Below, piece after piece: positions 1 to 6,839 of a DNA stretch of 13,246 bases. The stretch's first letter is position 1. Each line of letters opens with the position of its first letter. The notes below the pieces were generated by a model. That model was given only the letters and a program-made list of their open reading frames with translations. It ran no database searches and was not told the DNA's origin. Where the stretch lies: positions 1-13,246 of the forward strand of contig JAEZJP010000070.1 of assembly GCA_023415715.1 (NCBI GenBank), in the 5' to 3' direction. Made by a program: the position numbers and the translations under genes. This DNA comes from Bacillota bacterium. GTDB taxonomy: Bacteria; Bacillota; Clostridia; Christensenellales; Aristaeellaceae.

Positions 1-479
1 GCCCCCTGCTCAATGACTTGTCTGGAACAGCCCGCGGCAAAGCTGGGCGATTTGTATTTCTTCATAAGGGATTTCAGTTCCATATCCTGTACGGATTTGG
101 AAGGCCGCATTTTCGCCGCCGCACCGATAAGACCCGTCAGCTCATCCACGGCGAAAAGCACCTTCTCCATTTCATGCTCGGGCTTCACATCCACCGTTAG
201 CCCGTAGCCATGGGAGGCGCAGGCGTGAATGATCTGCTCATCAATATCCTCCGCCATCATGATTTCCTGAACTTTGACGCAATGTTCCTCGGGGTACATT
301 TCAAAATCCAGGTCGTGCAAAAGCCCTACGATGGACCAGAATTCCTTTTCCTCTTCATAACCCAGGAGCTTCGCCATTTCCTCCATGACCCCGGATACCG
401 TCAATGCATGCTGAAGATGGAACGTCTCCTTGTTATAGCGCCGCAAAAGCTCCCAGGATTGTTCATAGGTTGGACGCAT
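1..479 (-). CDS. HD-domain hydrolase, C-terminus beyond window edge
   Basis: Reading the minus strand from 479 gives an open frame of 159 codons that runs off the left edge without a stop. The start is chosen because ATG at 479-477 is preceded by a GGAGGA ribosome binding site about 6 nt upstream. The protein begins MRPTYEQSWELL and carries the metal-binding pattern of the HD phosphohydrolase superfamily: H24 in QHALTV, the H55-D56 pair in LLHDLDFE, H90 in ASHGYG, and D112 in VDELTG. HD proteins of this kind bind divalent metals and often hydrolyse phosphate esters or nucleotides in the cytosol; the substrate of this one cannot be read from the sequence. It follows phoR on the same strand after 65 nt but seems to have its own -10 element, so it may not belong to the phosphate operon. 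The family call is firm, the function unknown. Confidence 0.8.
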   Translation of the reverse strand, partial: MRPTYEQSWELLRRYNKETFHLQHALTVSGVMEEMAKLLGYEEEKEFWSIVGLLHDLDFEMYPEEHCVKVQEIMMAEDIDEQIIHACASHGYGLTVDVKPEHEMEKVLFAVDELTGLIGAAAKMRPSKSVQDMELKSLMKKYKSPSFAAGCSRQVIEQG

Positions 480-505
480 GGTATTCCTCCGGTAAAAAAC
501 ATTCC

Positions 506-541
506 ACCTTATATTATATACGAAAAGCTTTGCGAAGGAAA
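506..541 (-). promoter_or_regulatory. Candidate promoter of the HD-domain gene
   Basis: On the minus strand a perfect TATAAT lies at 518-513. The hexamer 17 nt upstream (541-536) reads TTTCCT, a poor -35. The -10 is followed by about 34 nt of leader before the ATG at 479. It sits immediately behind the phoR stop codon, so readthrough from phoR remains possible. I see no terminator hairpin between the two genes. Confidence 0.4.
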
Positions 542-544
542 GGC

Positions 545-1936
545 CTATTGTTCCTTTTGGTTATCCGAAGCGACATCGCAAGGGAACTGCAGGGAGAAAG
601 TGCTTCCCTCGCCCGGTCTGCTCTTTACCTGTACCATTGCACCATAGTTTTGGGCAATATGCTTTACAATGGAAAGGCCGAGGCCCGTACCGCCCGTCTG
701 CCGGCTATGGGATTTATCGATACGGTAGAATCTTTCAAAGATTCGTGTCAGATGCTCTTCCTCCATGCCGATGCCATCATCCTCCACCGACAGGAAGCAG
801 TCCCCCAGATGGATCACCACATGGCCGCCCTGTTTTCCATAACGGATTGCATTGTCAACAAGGTTGTACGTAAGCTCCCAAATGTCCCTGGGATTGGCCG
901 TCACTACACCGGTGCCGTCCAGGGTGATGGAAATCCCCCTTGTGCGAGCCAGCGGTTCCAGTGCTTGCGCCACATCTTTGGCCATTGGCTGCAGCTTAAC
1001 AAGCTCCGCCTTTTCCGTCACCTTGCTCTCCGCTTTGGAAAGGCGCAGGATGTCGTTGATAATATTCAAAAGCCGGTCGCTTTCCGAAACGATACGCTTC
1101 AAATATACCTTTTGCTTCTCTGTGTCGGGCACCATATCTCCCGCCAAAAGCTCCGCAAAGCCCTTGATGGAGGTGAGGGGCGATTTCAGCTCATGGGAGG
1201 CGTTGGCAACAAAGTCGGTACGCAGCCTGTGCGTCTTCTGCACCTCTTCAAAATCGTACTTCAGCTTTTCAATAAGATAGCTGATATTGGAGAGGATGGG
1301 CCGCACCTCCGGCTCCGCCCGGTCGGCATCCTCCCGCAAAAGGGTCTCGTCGCCCTTATCCAAAAGCATGTTGTTGATCAAAATCAAGGGATGAGTAACT
1401 TTCTTGCTCAAGCGGTTCGCAAATAAGGGAACGGCAGCGATCAATGCAAACACCAAACCAGAGACCACCGGCAGCAGCAGCCCCAAAAATTCGCGGGTGG
1501 TGGATACGGGATAGGAAAGGCGCAGGATCAGGCTGTCGCTTACACGTTTGGCGGCATATATGGTTTGCAGCCCCGTGGTGGCGCTATGGCGGACATCCGT
1601 GCCGATCTCCCCTGCCATGGCTCTAACAACCTCAGGACGGCCTGCGTGTGATTCCATGGTATCCGCATCAGCCATGCTGTCGGAAAGCACCTTGCCTGCG
1701 TTATCCAAAAAGGTGACCCGCAGCCGGTTATCGCCCAAGGCGATTTTATCGGTCATTGCAGAAAGGTCATCAGGTGTATTCTGTATGAATACATCGGCAG
1801 TATGAATAAGCGCCGTCAGGTTATCCCGCACCGTTTTCTGCTGTACACTGTTAAAAACAACAATGCAGCCAGAAACAAGCGTCAGCATAATGACAAGCGC
1901 GCCGATAAAACTTAAGCGCTTCACATACCGCTTCAT
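545..1936 (-). CDS. phoR: PhoR-type membrane sensor histidine kinase
   Basis: 463 residues. It is the sensor kinase of the phosphate two-component system, expected to autophosphorylate a histidine and pass the phosphate to the response regulator encoded just upstream. Two hydrophobic segments (about 8-30 and 150-173) enclose an extracytoplasmic sensor region of about 120 residues. A HAMP-like linker (about 174-225) leads to the HisKA dimerisation domain with the H-box SHELKSP (H248). The HATPase domain has an N-box with N358 and N362, a G1 motif VEDDGIG (D387), an F-box FERFYR, and a G2 motif GGTGLGLS (415-422). I see no cytoplasmic PAS domain between linker and H-box, which many Gram-positive PhoR proteins have. 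The start lies 9 nt after the regulator stop, with a weak AGG binding site, which suggests translational coupling. The kinase class is certain; phosphate specificity rests on the neighbours pstB and phoU. Confidence 0.9.
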   Translation of the reverse strand: MKRYVKRLSFIGALVIMLTLVSGCIVVFNSVQQKTVRDNLTALIHTADVFIQNTPDDLSAMTDKIALGDNRLRVTFLDNAGKVLSDSMADADTMESHAGRPEVVRAMAGEIGTDVRHSATTGLQTIYAAKRVSDSLILRLSYPVSTTREFLGLLLPVVSGLVFALIAAVPLFANRLSKKVTHPLILINNMLLDKGDETLLREDADRAEPEVRPILSNISYLIEKLKYDFEEVQKTHRLRTDFVANASHELKSPLTSIKGFAELLAGDMVPDTEKQKVYLKRIVSESDRLLNIINDILRLSKAESKVTEKAELVKLQPMAKDVAQALEPLARTRGISITLDGTGVVTANPRDIWELTYNLVDNAIRYGKQGGHVVIHLGDCFLSVEDDGIGMEEEHLTRIFERFYRIDKSHSRQTGGTGLGLSIVKHIAQNYGAMVQVKSRPGEGSTFSLQFPCDVASDNQKEQ

Positions 1937-1945
1937 AGCCTGGGA

Positions 1946-2632
1946 TCAGTCCTTCTTCATACGGTAGCCGTAGCCCCGCACCGTTTCGATATACTTGGGA
2001 TTGTCGGCGCTGTCCCCCAACTTCATGCGCAGGGAGCGTACGTGAAAGTCCACCGTTCTTGTGGTCTCGCCGCTGAAATCGTAGCCCCACACATTTTCCA
2101 AAAGCCTATCCCGGCTGACCACAAAACCTGCATGGCGGCTTAAGTATTCCAGCAATTCCAGTTCCTGGTGCGTTAATTTAACGGGTATGCCGTCCTTTTT
2201 GACTTCCTTTTTGTCAAAATCCATTGTCAGATCCTGAAGCCGCAGAATGCTGCCGCCGTCCTCCATGCGCCTTAAAGCCGTCTTGACCCTGGCCTGCAGT
2301 TCCAGCACGCCAAAGGGCTTTGTAATGTAGTCTTCGGCGCCCATCTCCAGCCCCCGTACCTTGTCCAGTTCCTCACCCTTGGCGGAAAGAATGATTACGG
2401 GGATGGCGGCAGTCTCCGCCGTCTCCTTCCAGGATTTCAAAATCGCCCAGCCGTCCTTGCCGGGGAGCATGATGTCCAGCAGCAAAAGCTGGGGCGATTC
2501 CTGCCTCATACGCTCCGCCAGCCTCTCCGCATTGGGAATCAACAGCGTTTCATGCCCCGCAGCCGAAAGTGTTGCGGCAATCAGCTCACCGATGTTCTCA
2601 TCATCTTCTACAATATAAACCTTCGCCATCAT
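1946..2632 (-). CDS. phoB: PhoB/PhoP-family response regulator
   Basis: 228 residues, OmpR/PhoB type: DNA-binding transcription factor of the phosphate regulon (called phoP in Bacillus). The receiver domain (about 3-120) has the acidic pair D10-D11, phospho-acceptor D53 in LLLDIMLPG, switch residue S83 and K105 in TKPF. The C-terminal winged-helix domain (about 130-226) includes VWGYDF, the TVDFHVRSLRMKLG recognition helix and the terminal VRGYGYRM hairpin. The start is one of two adjacent ATGs (2632 or 2629), preceded by GAGGT that overlaps the phoU stop; the gap to phoU is only 6 nt. Membership in the pstB-phoU-phoB-phoR operon makes the phosphate role likely; the OmpR family alone would not decide it. 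Confidence 0.92.
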   Translation of the reverse strand: MMAKVYIVEDDENIGELIAATLSAAGHETLLIPNAERLAERMRQESPQLLLLDIMLPGKDGWAILKSWKETAETAAIPVIILSAKGEELDKVRGLEMGAEDYITKPFGVLELQARVKTALRRMEDGGSILRLQDLTMDFDKKEVKKDGIPVKLTHQELELLEYLSRHAGFVVSRDRLLENVWGYDFSGETTRTVDFHVRSLRMKLGDSADNPKYIETVRGYGYRMKKD

Positions 2633-2638
2633 TGTACC

Positions 2639-3295
2639 TCACAAAATCTGTCTGTTCTTGTGCTCGCCTGTCACCGCGAAGATCACCCATTCGGCAATAT
2701 TCTGTGCATGGTCACCGATACGTTCCAAATATTTTGCGATCATCAGTTCATCCATCTTCCGGCTGGAGCTGGATGGGTCCTTCAGTATATCCTCCACCAG
2801 ATCGCCGCGTACTTGCATAAACAGACGGTCAATTTCATCGTCACTTTGGATCACCGCTTCGGCCAGCATGGTATCATCCATCAAAAAGGCATGAATGGCT
2901 TCCTTTACCATGATAACGCATTTTTCGGCCATGGTATACAGCTGTGCCGGCCTGGCGTTTGGTTCCTCGCCCAGGTGAAGCACGATTTCGGCGATATCCG
3001 CCCCTTGATCGCAAATGCGTTCCATATCTGTGATCATTTTAAGCGCCGTGGATATGATGCGCAAATCCTTGGCAACCGGCTGTTCAGAAAGCAGGATCAA
3101 AAGCGACTTGCGCTCAATGGACAATTCCAGTTCATCAGCAATATGATCGTTTTCATACACCTGCCGGGCAAGCGTTTGACTGCCGGTACGCAAAGCCTCC
3201 ATGGCGTTTGTCAATGTATCCTCTATAAATTGGCTCATGCGTTTCAATTCTTCGTTCAATTCCTGCATCTCCCGCTGGAACTTGCTGCGCATCAT
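2639..3295 (-). CDS. phoU: Phosphate signalling regulator PhoU
   Basis: 218 residues, normal for PhoU, an all-helical cytosolic protein that couples the Pst transporter to PhoR and restrains kinase signalling when phosphate is plentiful. Two related three-helix repeats are visible, each with the acidic metal-binding pattern: ITDMERICDQGADIAE (about residues 88-103) and YLERIGDHAQNIAEW near the C-terminus. The ENDHIADELE and QSDDEIDRLF helices are the matching elements of each repeat. The ATG overlaps the pstB stop in an ATGA arrangement (4 nt shared), typical of translational coupling. A second ATG directly follows the first, so the protein may be one residue shorter. Function by family is secure; the actual partner transporter is not visible in the window except for PstB. 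Confidence 0.93.
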   Translation of the reverse strand: MMRSKFQREMQELNEELKRMSQFIEDTLTNAMEALRTGSQTLARQVYENDHIADELELSIERKSLLILLSEQPVAKDLRIISTALKMITDMERICDQGADIAEIVLHLGEEPNARPAQLYTMAEKCVIMVKEAIHAFLMDDTMLAEAVIQSDDEIDRLFMQVRGDLVEDILKDPSSSSRKMDELMIAKYLERIGDHAQNIAEWVIFAVTGEHKNRQIL

Positions 3296-4038
3296 CCAAA
3301 CCTCCCCGTAATATAGTCTTCCGTCTTAGCCTCTTTAGGATGGGCAAACAACGTCAAGGTATCGTTGTATTCTATAACTTCCCCATGGAGGAAGAACGCT
3401 GTCCTGTCTGAAATACGGGCCGCCTGCTGCATGTTATGGGTGACGATGACGATGGTGTAATTTGCCTTCAGTTCCATCATCAGATCCTCAATACGGCTGG
3501 TGGAGATGGGGTCCAGCGCGGAGGTGGGCTCATCCATAAGAAGCACTTCGGGGGATACGGCCAGAGCTCTTGCGATGCAAACACGCTGCTGCTGCCCGCC
3601 GGAAAGGCTCAAGGCGCTCTTTTTCAACCGGTCCTTCACCTCATCCCAAATGGCAGCCTGCAGAAGGCTTTTCTCTACCAGGTTGTCCAGATCCGCTTTC
3701 TTGCGCATGCCATGTGTCCTGGGGCCATAAGCGATATTGTCATATATACTCATGGGGAAAGGATTGGGTTTTTGAAAAACCATGCCAACACGGCGCCGTA
3801 AATCCGTTACGTCCAGTTCCTGATAAATATCTTTGCCATCCAGAAGTACTTTTCCTTCTATCTTGCACCCTTCCACCAAATCATTCATACGATTAAGGGT
3901 TTTAAGCAGTGTCGACTTTCCGCATCCGGATGGACCAATGAAAGCCGTAATTTCTTTTTCCCGTATATCCAGGGATACATTCTTTAACGCGTGCAGCGTA
4001 CCATAATGCAGATTGATCTCAGTAAGCTCAATTTTCAA
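3292..4038 (-). CDS. pstB: Phosphate ABC transporter ATPase PstB
   Basis: 248 residues, full length for PstB, the cytosolic ATPase that drives phosphate uptake through the PstC-PstA membrane channel. Walker A is GPSGCGKST (35-43), the Q-loop has Q89 in VFQKPNPFPMSIYDN, a typical PstB stretch, the ABC signature is LSGGQQQR (145-152), Walker B is VLLMDEPTSALDP (165-177) and the switch histidine is H201 in VTHNM. The best start is a TTG at 4038, preceded by GGGG about 8 nt upstream; translation from it gives the standard PstB N-terminus. It is the first gene of the operon. Upstream lies a long non-coding stretch and then a gene on the other strand, so pstS, pstC and pstA are missing here. They could lie elsewhere in the genome. 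Confidence 0.95.
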   Translation of the reverse strand: MKIELTEINLHYGTLHALKNVSLDIREKEITAFIGPSGCGKSTLLKTLNRMNDLVEGCKIEGKVLLDGKDIYQELDVTDLRRRVGMVFQKPNPFPMSIYDNIAYGPRTHGMRKKADLDNLVEKSLLQAAIWDEVKDRLKKSALSLSGGQQQRVCIARALAVSPEVLLMDEPTSALDPISTSRIEDLMMELKANYTIVIVTHNMQQAARISDRTAFFLHGEVIEYNDTLTLFAHPKEAKTEDYITGRFG

Positions 4039-4054
4039 CGAATTTCCCCGCCTT

Positions 4055-4235
4055 CTTGCCGTAATATCAGGTAAACAGGTTCATGGGTGCCGCCAAAGCA
4101 ATTACCGCATTACGCCCCTCCATCCCGCCATCCAGGATGGTTATGTTCCTATGTGCGGGCGATGGCTGCCTGAGGCAGTAATTCGCCATGAGTAGGGCGG
4201 CCGGCAGCCTTACAGGTCCACTCAGGAGCAGCAAG
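4055..4235 (-). ncRNA. Candidate structured RNA or long leader before pstB
   Basis: Read on the minus strand this stretch offers a chain of nested helices. The ends pair as CUUGCUG with CGGCAAG (4229-4235 with 4055-4061, 7 bp, one G-U). Inside are a 6-bp GC helix (4196-4201 with 4089-4094), an 8-bp helix with one bulged base (4178-4186 with 4098-4105), a 5-bp helix with one G-U (4172-4176 with 4114-4118) and a 9-bp helix with a 2-nt bulge (4155-4165 with 4120-4128). A 13-nt local hairpin sits near the tip (4128-4140) and a local ctgcc/ggcag hairpin (4166-4178) competes. A rod with an open middle bubble and about 181 nt length recalls 6S RNA, but I do not recognise conserved 6S sequence. Because it ends 17 nt before the pstB start and has no U-tract, it may instead be the untranslated leader of pstB. 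The helices were found by hand; no covariation was tested. Confidence 0.35.
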
Positions 4236-4305
4236 CCATCTAATATAATTCTGTACACTGACAATATATAAGAATTGTGTGCGCATGCAGCTATAGCATT
4301 GTAAG

Positions 4306-4332
4306 ATTTGCGAAAGATCAATATCCGCAAAT
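4306..4332. repeat. Inverted repeat ATTTGCG / CGCAAAT
   Basis: Perfect 7-bp arms, ATTTGCG at 4306-4312 and CGCAAAT at 4326-4332, are separated by 13 bp. It lies about 20 bp upstream of the methyltransferase -35 and on the possible upstream side of pstB. Such spacing fits a dimeric regulator contacting two major grooves, but no family is recognised. Confidence 0.4.
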
Positions 4333-4351
4333 GAAATACCATTGTTTACCT

Positions 4352-4379
4352 TTGATATTGTTTCATGATAAAATACATT
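4352..4379 (+). promoter_or_regulatory. Candidate promoter of the methyltransferase gene
   Basis: TTGATA at 4352-4357 and TACATT at 4374-4379 are spaced by 16 bp, giving a predicted start near 4386. This excludes the upstream ATG at 4365 as translation start and supports ATG 4425. Confidence 0.5.
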
Positions 4380-4383
4380 ATCT

Positions 4384-4403
4384 TGAAATGTATACTCATT
4401 TCA
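4384..4403. promoter_or_regulatory. Dyad at the methyltransferase transcription start
   Basis: Arms TGAAATG (4384-4390) and CATTTCA (4397-4403) flank the six bases TATACT. The dyad begins five bases behind the -10 and covers the predicted transcription start, the classical place for a repressor operator. A small 5' hairpin in the mRNA is the other reading. Confidence 0.45.
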
Positions 4404-4424
4404 TTCAAAACAAGGAGAATTAAA

Positions 4425-5189
4425 ATGAAAAATGATCACTATACAGAGCTCAATTCGAAAACTATTGACAGTTGGGTGAAGGATGGCTGGGAGTGGGGCA
4501 TCCCCATTTCCCATGAGGAATATGTGCAGGCACAAAACGGCCGGTGGGACGTATTGCTGACCCCGACACGTTTCGTTCCCAAAGCATGGTTCCCGCAGCT
4601 TAAGGATGTAAGACTGCTGGGTCTTGCCAGCGGCGGTGGGCAGCAGATGCCTTTATTCGCGGCCATAGGCGCACGATGTACCGTGCTTGATTATTCCGAC
4701 AGCCAGCTGGACAGCGAAAGGCTTGTTTCCATGCGGGAGGGCTATTCTATAGAAATTGTTAAGGCAGACATGACAAAGCGCTTTCCGTTTGATGATGGCA
4801 GCTATGATGTTATATTCCACCCGGTATCAAACTGCTATGTTGAAGATGTGTATCACGTATGGAATGAATGCTTCAGAGTTTTGAAAAAAGGCGGCATTCT
4901 TCTTGCAGGTATGGACAACGGTATCAATTTTTTGTTTGACGATATCGATAACCAACCCCTTATAGCAGCTAACAAAATACCCTTCAATCCGCTCAAGGAT
5001 GACGGTTTGTATAAAAAACTGATGGACAACAATGACGGCATCCAGTTCAGTCATACCATGGAGGAACAAATAGGCGGCCAGCTCAAGGCCGGATTTATTA
5101 TGACCGACCTGTATGAAGACCGCGACCGGCAGAGTACCTTAAGTGAATATTTCCCCCAATATATTGCCACCCGGGCGGTGAAGCCATAA
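4425..5189 (+). CDS. Class I SAM-dependent methyltransferase
   Basis: 254 residues. Start at ATG 4425 because AAGGAG (4412-4417) sits 7 nt ahead; an in-frame ATG at 4365 would lie upstream of the likely transcription start. The Rossmann-fold methyltransferase core is clear: motif I LGLASGGGQQ (65-74) for SAM binding, acidic end of strand beta-2 D89 in VLDYS, D115 in VKADM, then FPFDDGSYDVIF (120-131) and the post-motif helix CFRVLKKGGILLAG (149-162). The glycine-rich loop has Ala-Ser where many relatives have C or E-G. The family includes many small-molecule methyltransferases of Gram-positive bacteria; the substrate is unknown. Transcribed alone, away from pstB, from an AT-rich promoter region with a dyad at the transcription start. 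It ends in a terminator shared with the convergent HAD gene. Confidence 0.85.
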   Translation: MKNDHYTELNSKTIDSWVKDGWEWGIPISHEEYVQAQNGRWDVLLTPTRFVPKAWFPQLKDVRLLGLASGGGQQMPLFAAIGARCTVLDYSDSQLDSERLVSMREGYSIEIVKADMTKRFPFDDGSYDVIFHPVSNCYVEDVYHVWNECFRVLKKGGILLAGMDNGINFLFDDIDNQPLIAANKIPFNPLKDDGLYKKLMDNNDGIQFSHTMEEQIGGQLKAGFIMTDLYEDRDRQSTLSEYFPQYIATRAVKP

Positions 5190-5243
5190 ATTCAGTCACG
5201 GAAGCAAGACAACCAAAAAACTTGGCGGAGAATATTTTGAATC

Positions 5244-5285
5244 AAAAGCAGTGACCAAAAGCTTTACCAATGGCCACTGCTTTTT
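5244..5285 (+). terminator. Hairpin terminator between convergent genes
   Basis: The arms AAAAGCAGTG (5244-5253) and CACTGCTTTT (5275-5284) pair over 10 bp and extend inward by three more pairs (CCA/TGG) past one mismatch. The U-tract of five on the plus side ends the methyltransferase transcript. The A-run on the left arm gives a shorter U-run on the minus strand, so it may also serve the HAD gene. Confidence 0.8.
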
Positions 5286-5343
5286 GCCGTGAGTGTACGT
5301 GAGAGAAAAGAAAAACAAGAACATGGAAAAAAAAGACCAGCAC

Positions 5344-5949
5344 CTATGCCCTGATGCCGTGGGCGTCAAGCGCAGCCTTCAAAGCGGACTTATCCCCCGT
5401 AAATACATGGCCTTCCATACGAAGCTTGCGCCCGGCTTCCACATTATCCGGGTTATCATCAATAAAAAAGCATTCTTCGGGCACTAATTCGTAGGTATCA
5501 AACAAAATGCGGTAGATCTTTTCTTCCGGCTTCATTGTCTGATAAAACGCGGAGACAATAGCTCCATCGAAATATTTTAAAGCCTCGAAGCTGTCTTTGT
5601 ATGCTGAAAATCTTACGCTGGCGTTGGATAGAAGGTACATGTGATAACCATTTGACTTAAGTATCTTCACAAGTTCCGTCATTTCGTGGTCCTCCGGCAT
5701 ATATTCATGCCAGTGGGCAACGATTTCATCCAGCGTATCATGCAGCCGTTTGGGAAGGCGCAGCTTTACCCGGGTCACCAACTCATCATATGTAATGTCG
5801 CCCCGGTCCAAAAGGCGCCATTCCTCCTTGCCAAACAGTTCATCTCTTAAGAGCAGCGCATCGTCTCCCTGTACAAAGGCAAGAATACAGCGCATTGGCG
5901 CAAAATCGCGGAGTACGTTGCCCATATCAAAAATCACATTTTTTATCAT
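5344..5949 (-). CDS. HAD-superfamily phosphatase (subfamily IA)
   Basis: 201 residues from ATG 5949, chosen because GGAGGT lies 4 nt upstream and the HAD motif begins right after; an upstream in-frame ATG at 6015 has no such site. Motif I is VIFDMGNVL with nucleophile D8, motif II is LLSNAS, and motif III/IV is CFFIDDNPDNVEAG with the metal-binding aspartates. A helical cap lies between motifs I and II (about 15-95). The DxG-N-V form of motif I, instead of DxDG, is the same as in YihX-type sugar-phosphate phosphatases, so the enzyme probably hydrolyses a small phosphate ester such as glucose 1-phosphate; the exact substrate cannot be read. Single gene, convergent with the methyltransferase and divergent from sdaAB. 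Confidence 0.85.
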   Translation of the reverse strand: MIKNVIFDMGNVLRDFAPMRCILAFVQGDDALLLRDELFGKEEWRLLDRGDITYDELVTRVKLRLPKRLHDTLDEIVAHWHEYMPEDHEMTELVKILKSNGYHMYLLSNASVRFSAYKDSFEALKYFDGAIVSAFYQTMKPEEKIYRILFDTYELVPEECFFIDDNPDNVEAGRKLRMEGHVFTGDKSALKAALDAHGIRA

Positions 5950-5959
5950 GAGTACCTCC

Positions 5960-5982
5960 AATGCAAAGATGCATTCATTATA
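5960..5982 (-). promoter_or_regulatory. -10 element and dyad in front of the HAD gene
   Basis: On the minus strand a perfect TATAAT lies at 5982-5977; the -35 position 17 nt upstream reads TGGGCA, a weak match. Directly downstream the arms AATGCA and TGCATT (5960-5965 and 5970-5975) form a dyad with a 4-nt centre, next to the GGAGGT binding site. It could be an operator or a small 5' hairpin affecting translation. Confidence 0.4.
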
Positions 5983-6113
5983 CCTTTTCTGATTTGATTT
6001 GCCCAGCACAAGCATAATATTTATGCTGATAATTTACATACACAAGATCCTGAAATCCCGGGAACTTCAAATCTGCTTTGCAAATTCAACCGCGTCGATA
6101 CAAAGCCTTTTGA

Positions 6114-6141
6114 TTGACAATTGCAGCCAATGGTTTATACT
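6114..6141 (+). promoter_or_regulatory. Sigma-A-type promoter of sdaAB-sdaAA
   Basis: Perfect TTGACA at 6114-6119 and TATACT at 6136-6141, spaced by 16 bp. The predicted start is near 6148, leaving a short leader of about 27 nt before the sdaAB ATG. No clear operator dyad overlaps it. Confidence 0.8.
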
Positions 6142-6174
6142 CAAACTGGACAACCTTATATCAGGAGGTTTGCC

Positions 6175-6834
6175 ATGCATCTGTTTGACGTGATCGGGCC
6201 TGTTATGATCGGCCCTTCCAGTTCCCATACCGCCGGAGCCGCCCGCATCGGCCGGGTGGTGCGAAAGCTGCTTGGCGCACAGCCCGTACAGGCGGATATC
6301 GGCTTTCACGGCTCCTTCGCCAAGACATACGCGGGCCACGGCACCGACCGGGCAGTGGCCGGAGGCCTTTTGGATTTTGATGTGGATGACGTACGGCTCC
6401 GGGACAGCCTTACCCTGGCCCGGGAGGCCGGGATGGTGCTGCGCTTTTCCGAGATCAACCTGCGCAACGCACACCCCAATACCATCGTTATCGATGCAAA
6501 GGATGCAAACGGCCACCGCATTACCGTACAGGCTGCCTCCATCGGCGGAGGCAGCATCCGTATCCAGTCCATGAACGGGCTGGAGGTTGGCTTTTCGGGC
6601 ACGGAAAACACAATTGTCATCCAGCACCATGACGCGCCGGGCGTTATTGCACGGGTCAGCGGCCTGATTGCAGGGCGGAATATGAATATTGCAACCATGC
6701 GCGTGTTCCGCAGGCAGGCAGGCGCGGAAGCCGTAATGGTTTTGGAAGTGGACGGCCGCCCGGAGGATTTACTGCTTCAGGAACTGCGGGCTCTTCATGG
6801 AATCGCCTCCATTGCCTTTCTGGAAAAGAGGTAA
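6175..6834 (+). CDS. sdaAB: L-serine dehydratase, beta subunit
   Basis: 219 residues, the usual size of the separate beta subunit in Gram-positive bacteria. The ATG at 6175 has AGGAGG six nt upstream. Residues about 1-140 form the beta domain, beginning HLFDVIGPVMIGPSSSHTAG, the sequence typical of this family. Residues about 146-219 are an ACT domain (NTIVIQHHDAPGVIARVSGL and the following MNIATMRVFR), usually involved in serine binding or control. Together with the alpha subunit it converts L-serine to pyruvate and ammonia in the cytosol, feeding carbon and energy metabolism. It is the first gene of a two-gene operon, with 5 nt to sdaAA. Confidence 0.96.
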   Translation: MHLFDVIGPVMIGPSSSHTAGAARIGRVVRKLLGAQPVQADIGFHGSFAKTYAGHGTDRAVAGGLLDFDVDDVRLRDSLTLAREAGMVLRFSEINLRNAHPNTIVIDAKDANGHRITVQAASIGGGSIRIQSMNGLEVGFSGTENTIVIQHHDAPGVIARVSGLIAGRNMNIATMRVFRRQAGAEAVMVLEVDGRPEDLLLQELRALHGIASIAFLEKR

Positions 6835-6839
6835 CGAAT

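Larger units (their letters stand above)
4236..4424. other. AT-rich divergent intergenic region
   Basis: This 189-bp stretch separates the pstB side from the divergent methyltransferase gene and has no convincing protein gene. It is much more AT-rich than its surroundings. It contains a minus-strand TATATT (4247-4242) that would place a transcript start near 4235, but with no good -35 at 16-18 nt. It also contains a plus-strand promoter and two inverted repeats described separately. I searched by eye for PhoB-type direct repeats and found none that I trust. Confidence 0.5.

Noticed and set aside
404..1426. Long plus-strand open frame opposite phoR
   Set aside because: The opposite strand encodes a full histidine kinase with all catalytic boxes; this frame has no motif and no binding site.
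4242..4264. TTGTCA and TATATT as a minus-strand promoter pair for pstB or the RNA
   Set aside because: The hexamers are only 11 bp apart, too close for a sigma-A promoter. The TATATT alone is mentioned as a possible -10.
4067..4342. Open frame of 91 codons on the minus strand upstream of pstB
   Set aside because: No recognisable domain, no good ribosome binding site, runs across a sharp composition change, and overlaps the candidate RNA helices. No similarity to PstA or PstC can be seen, so it is not a remnant of those genes.
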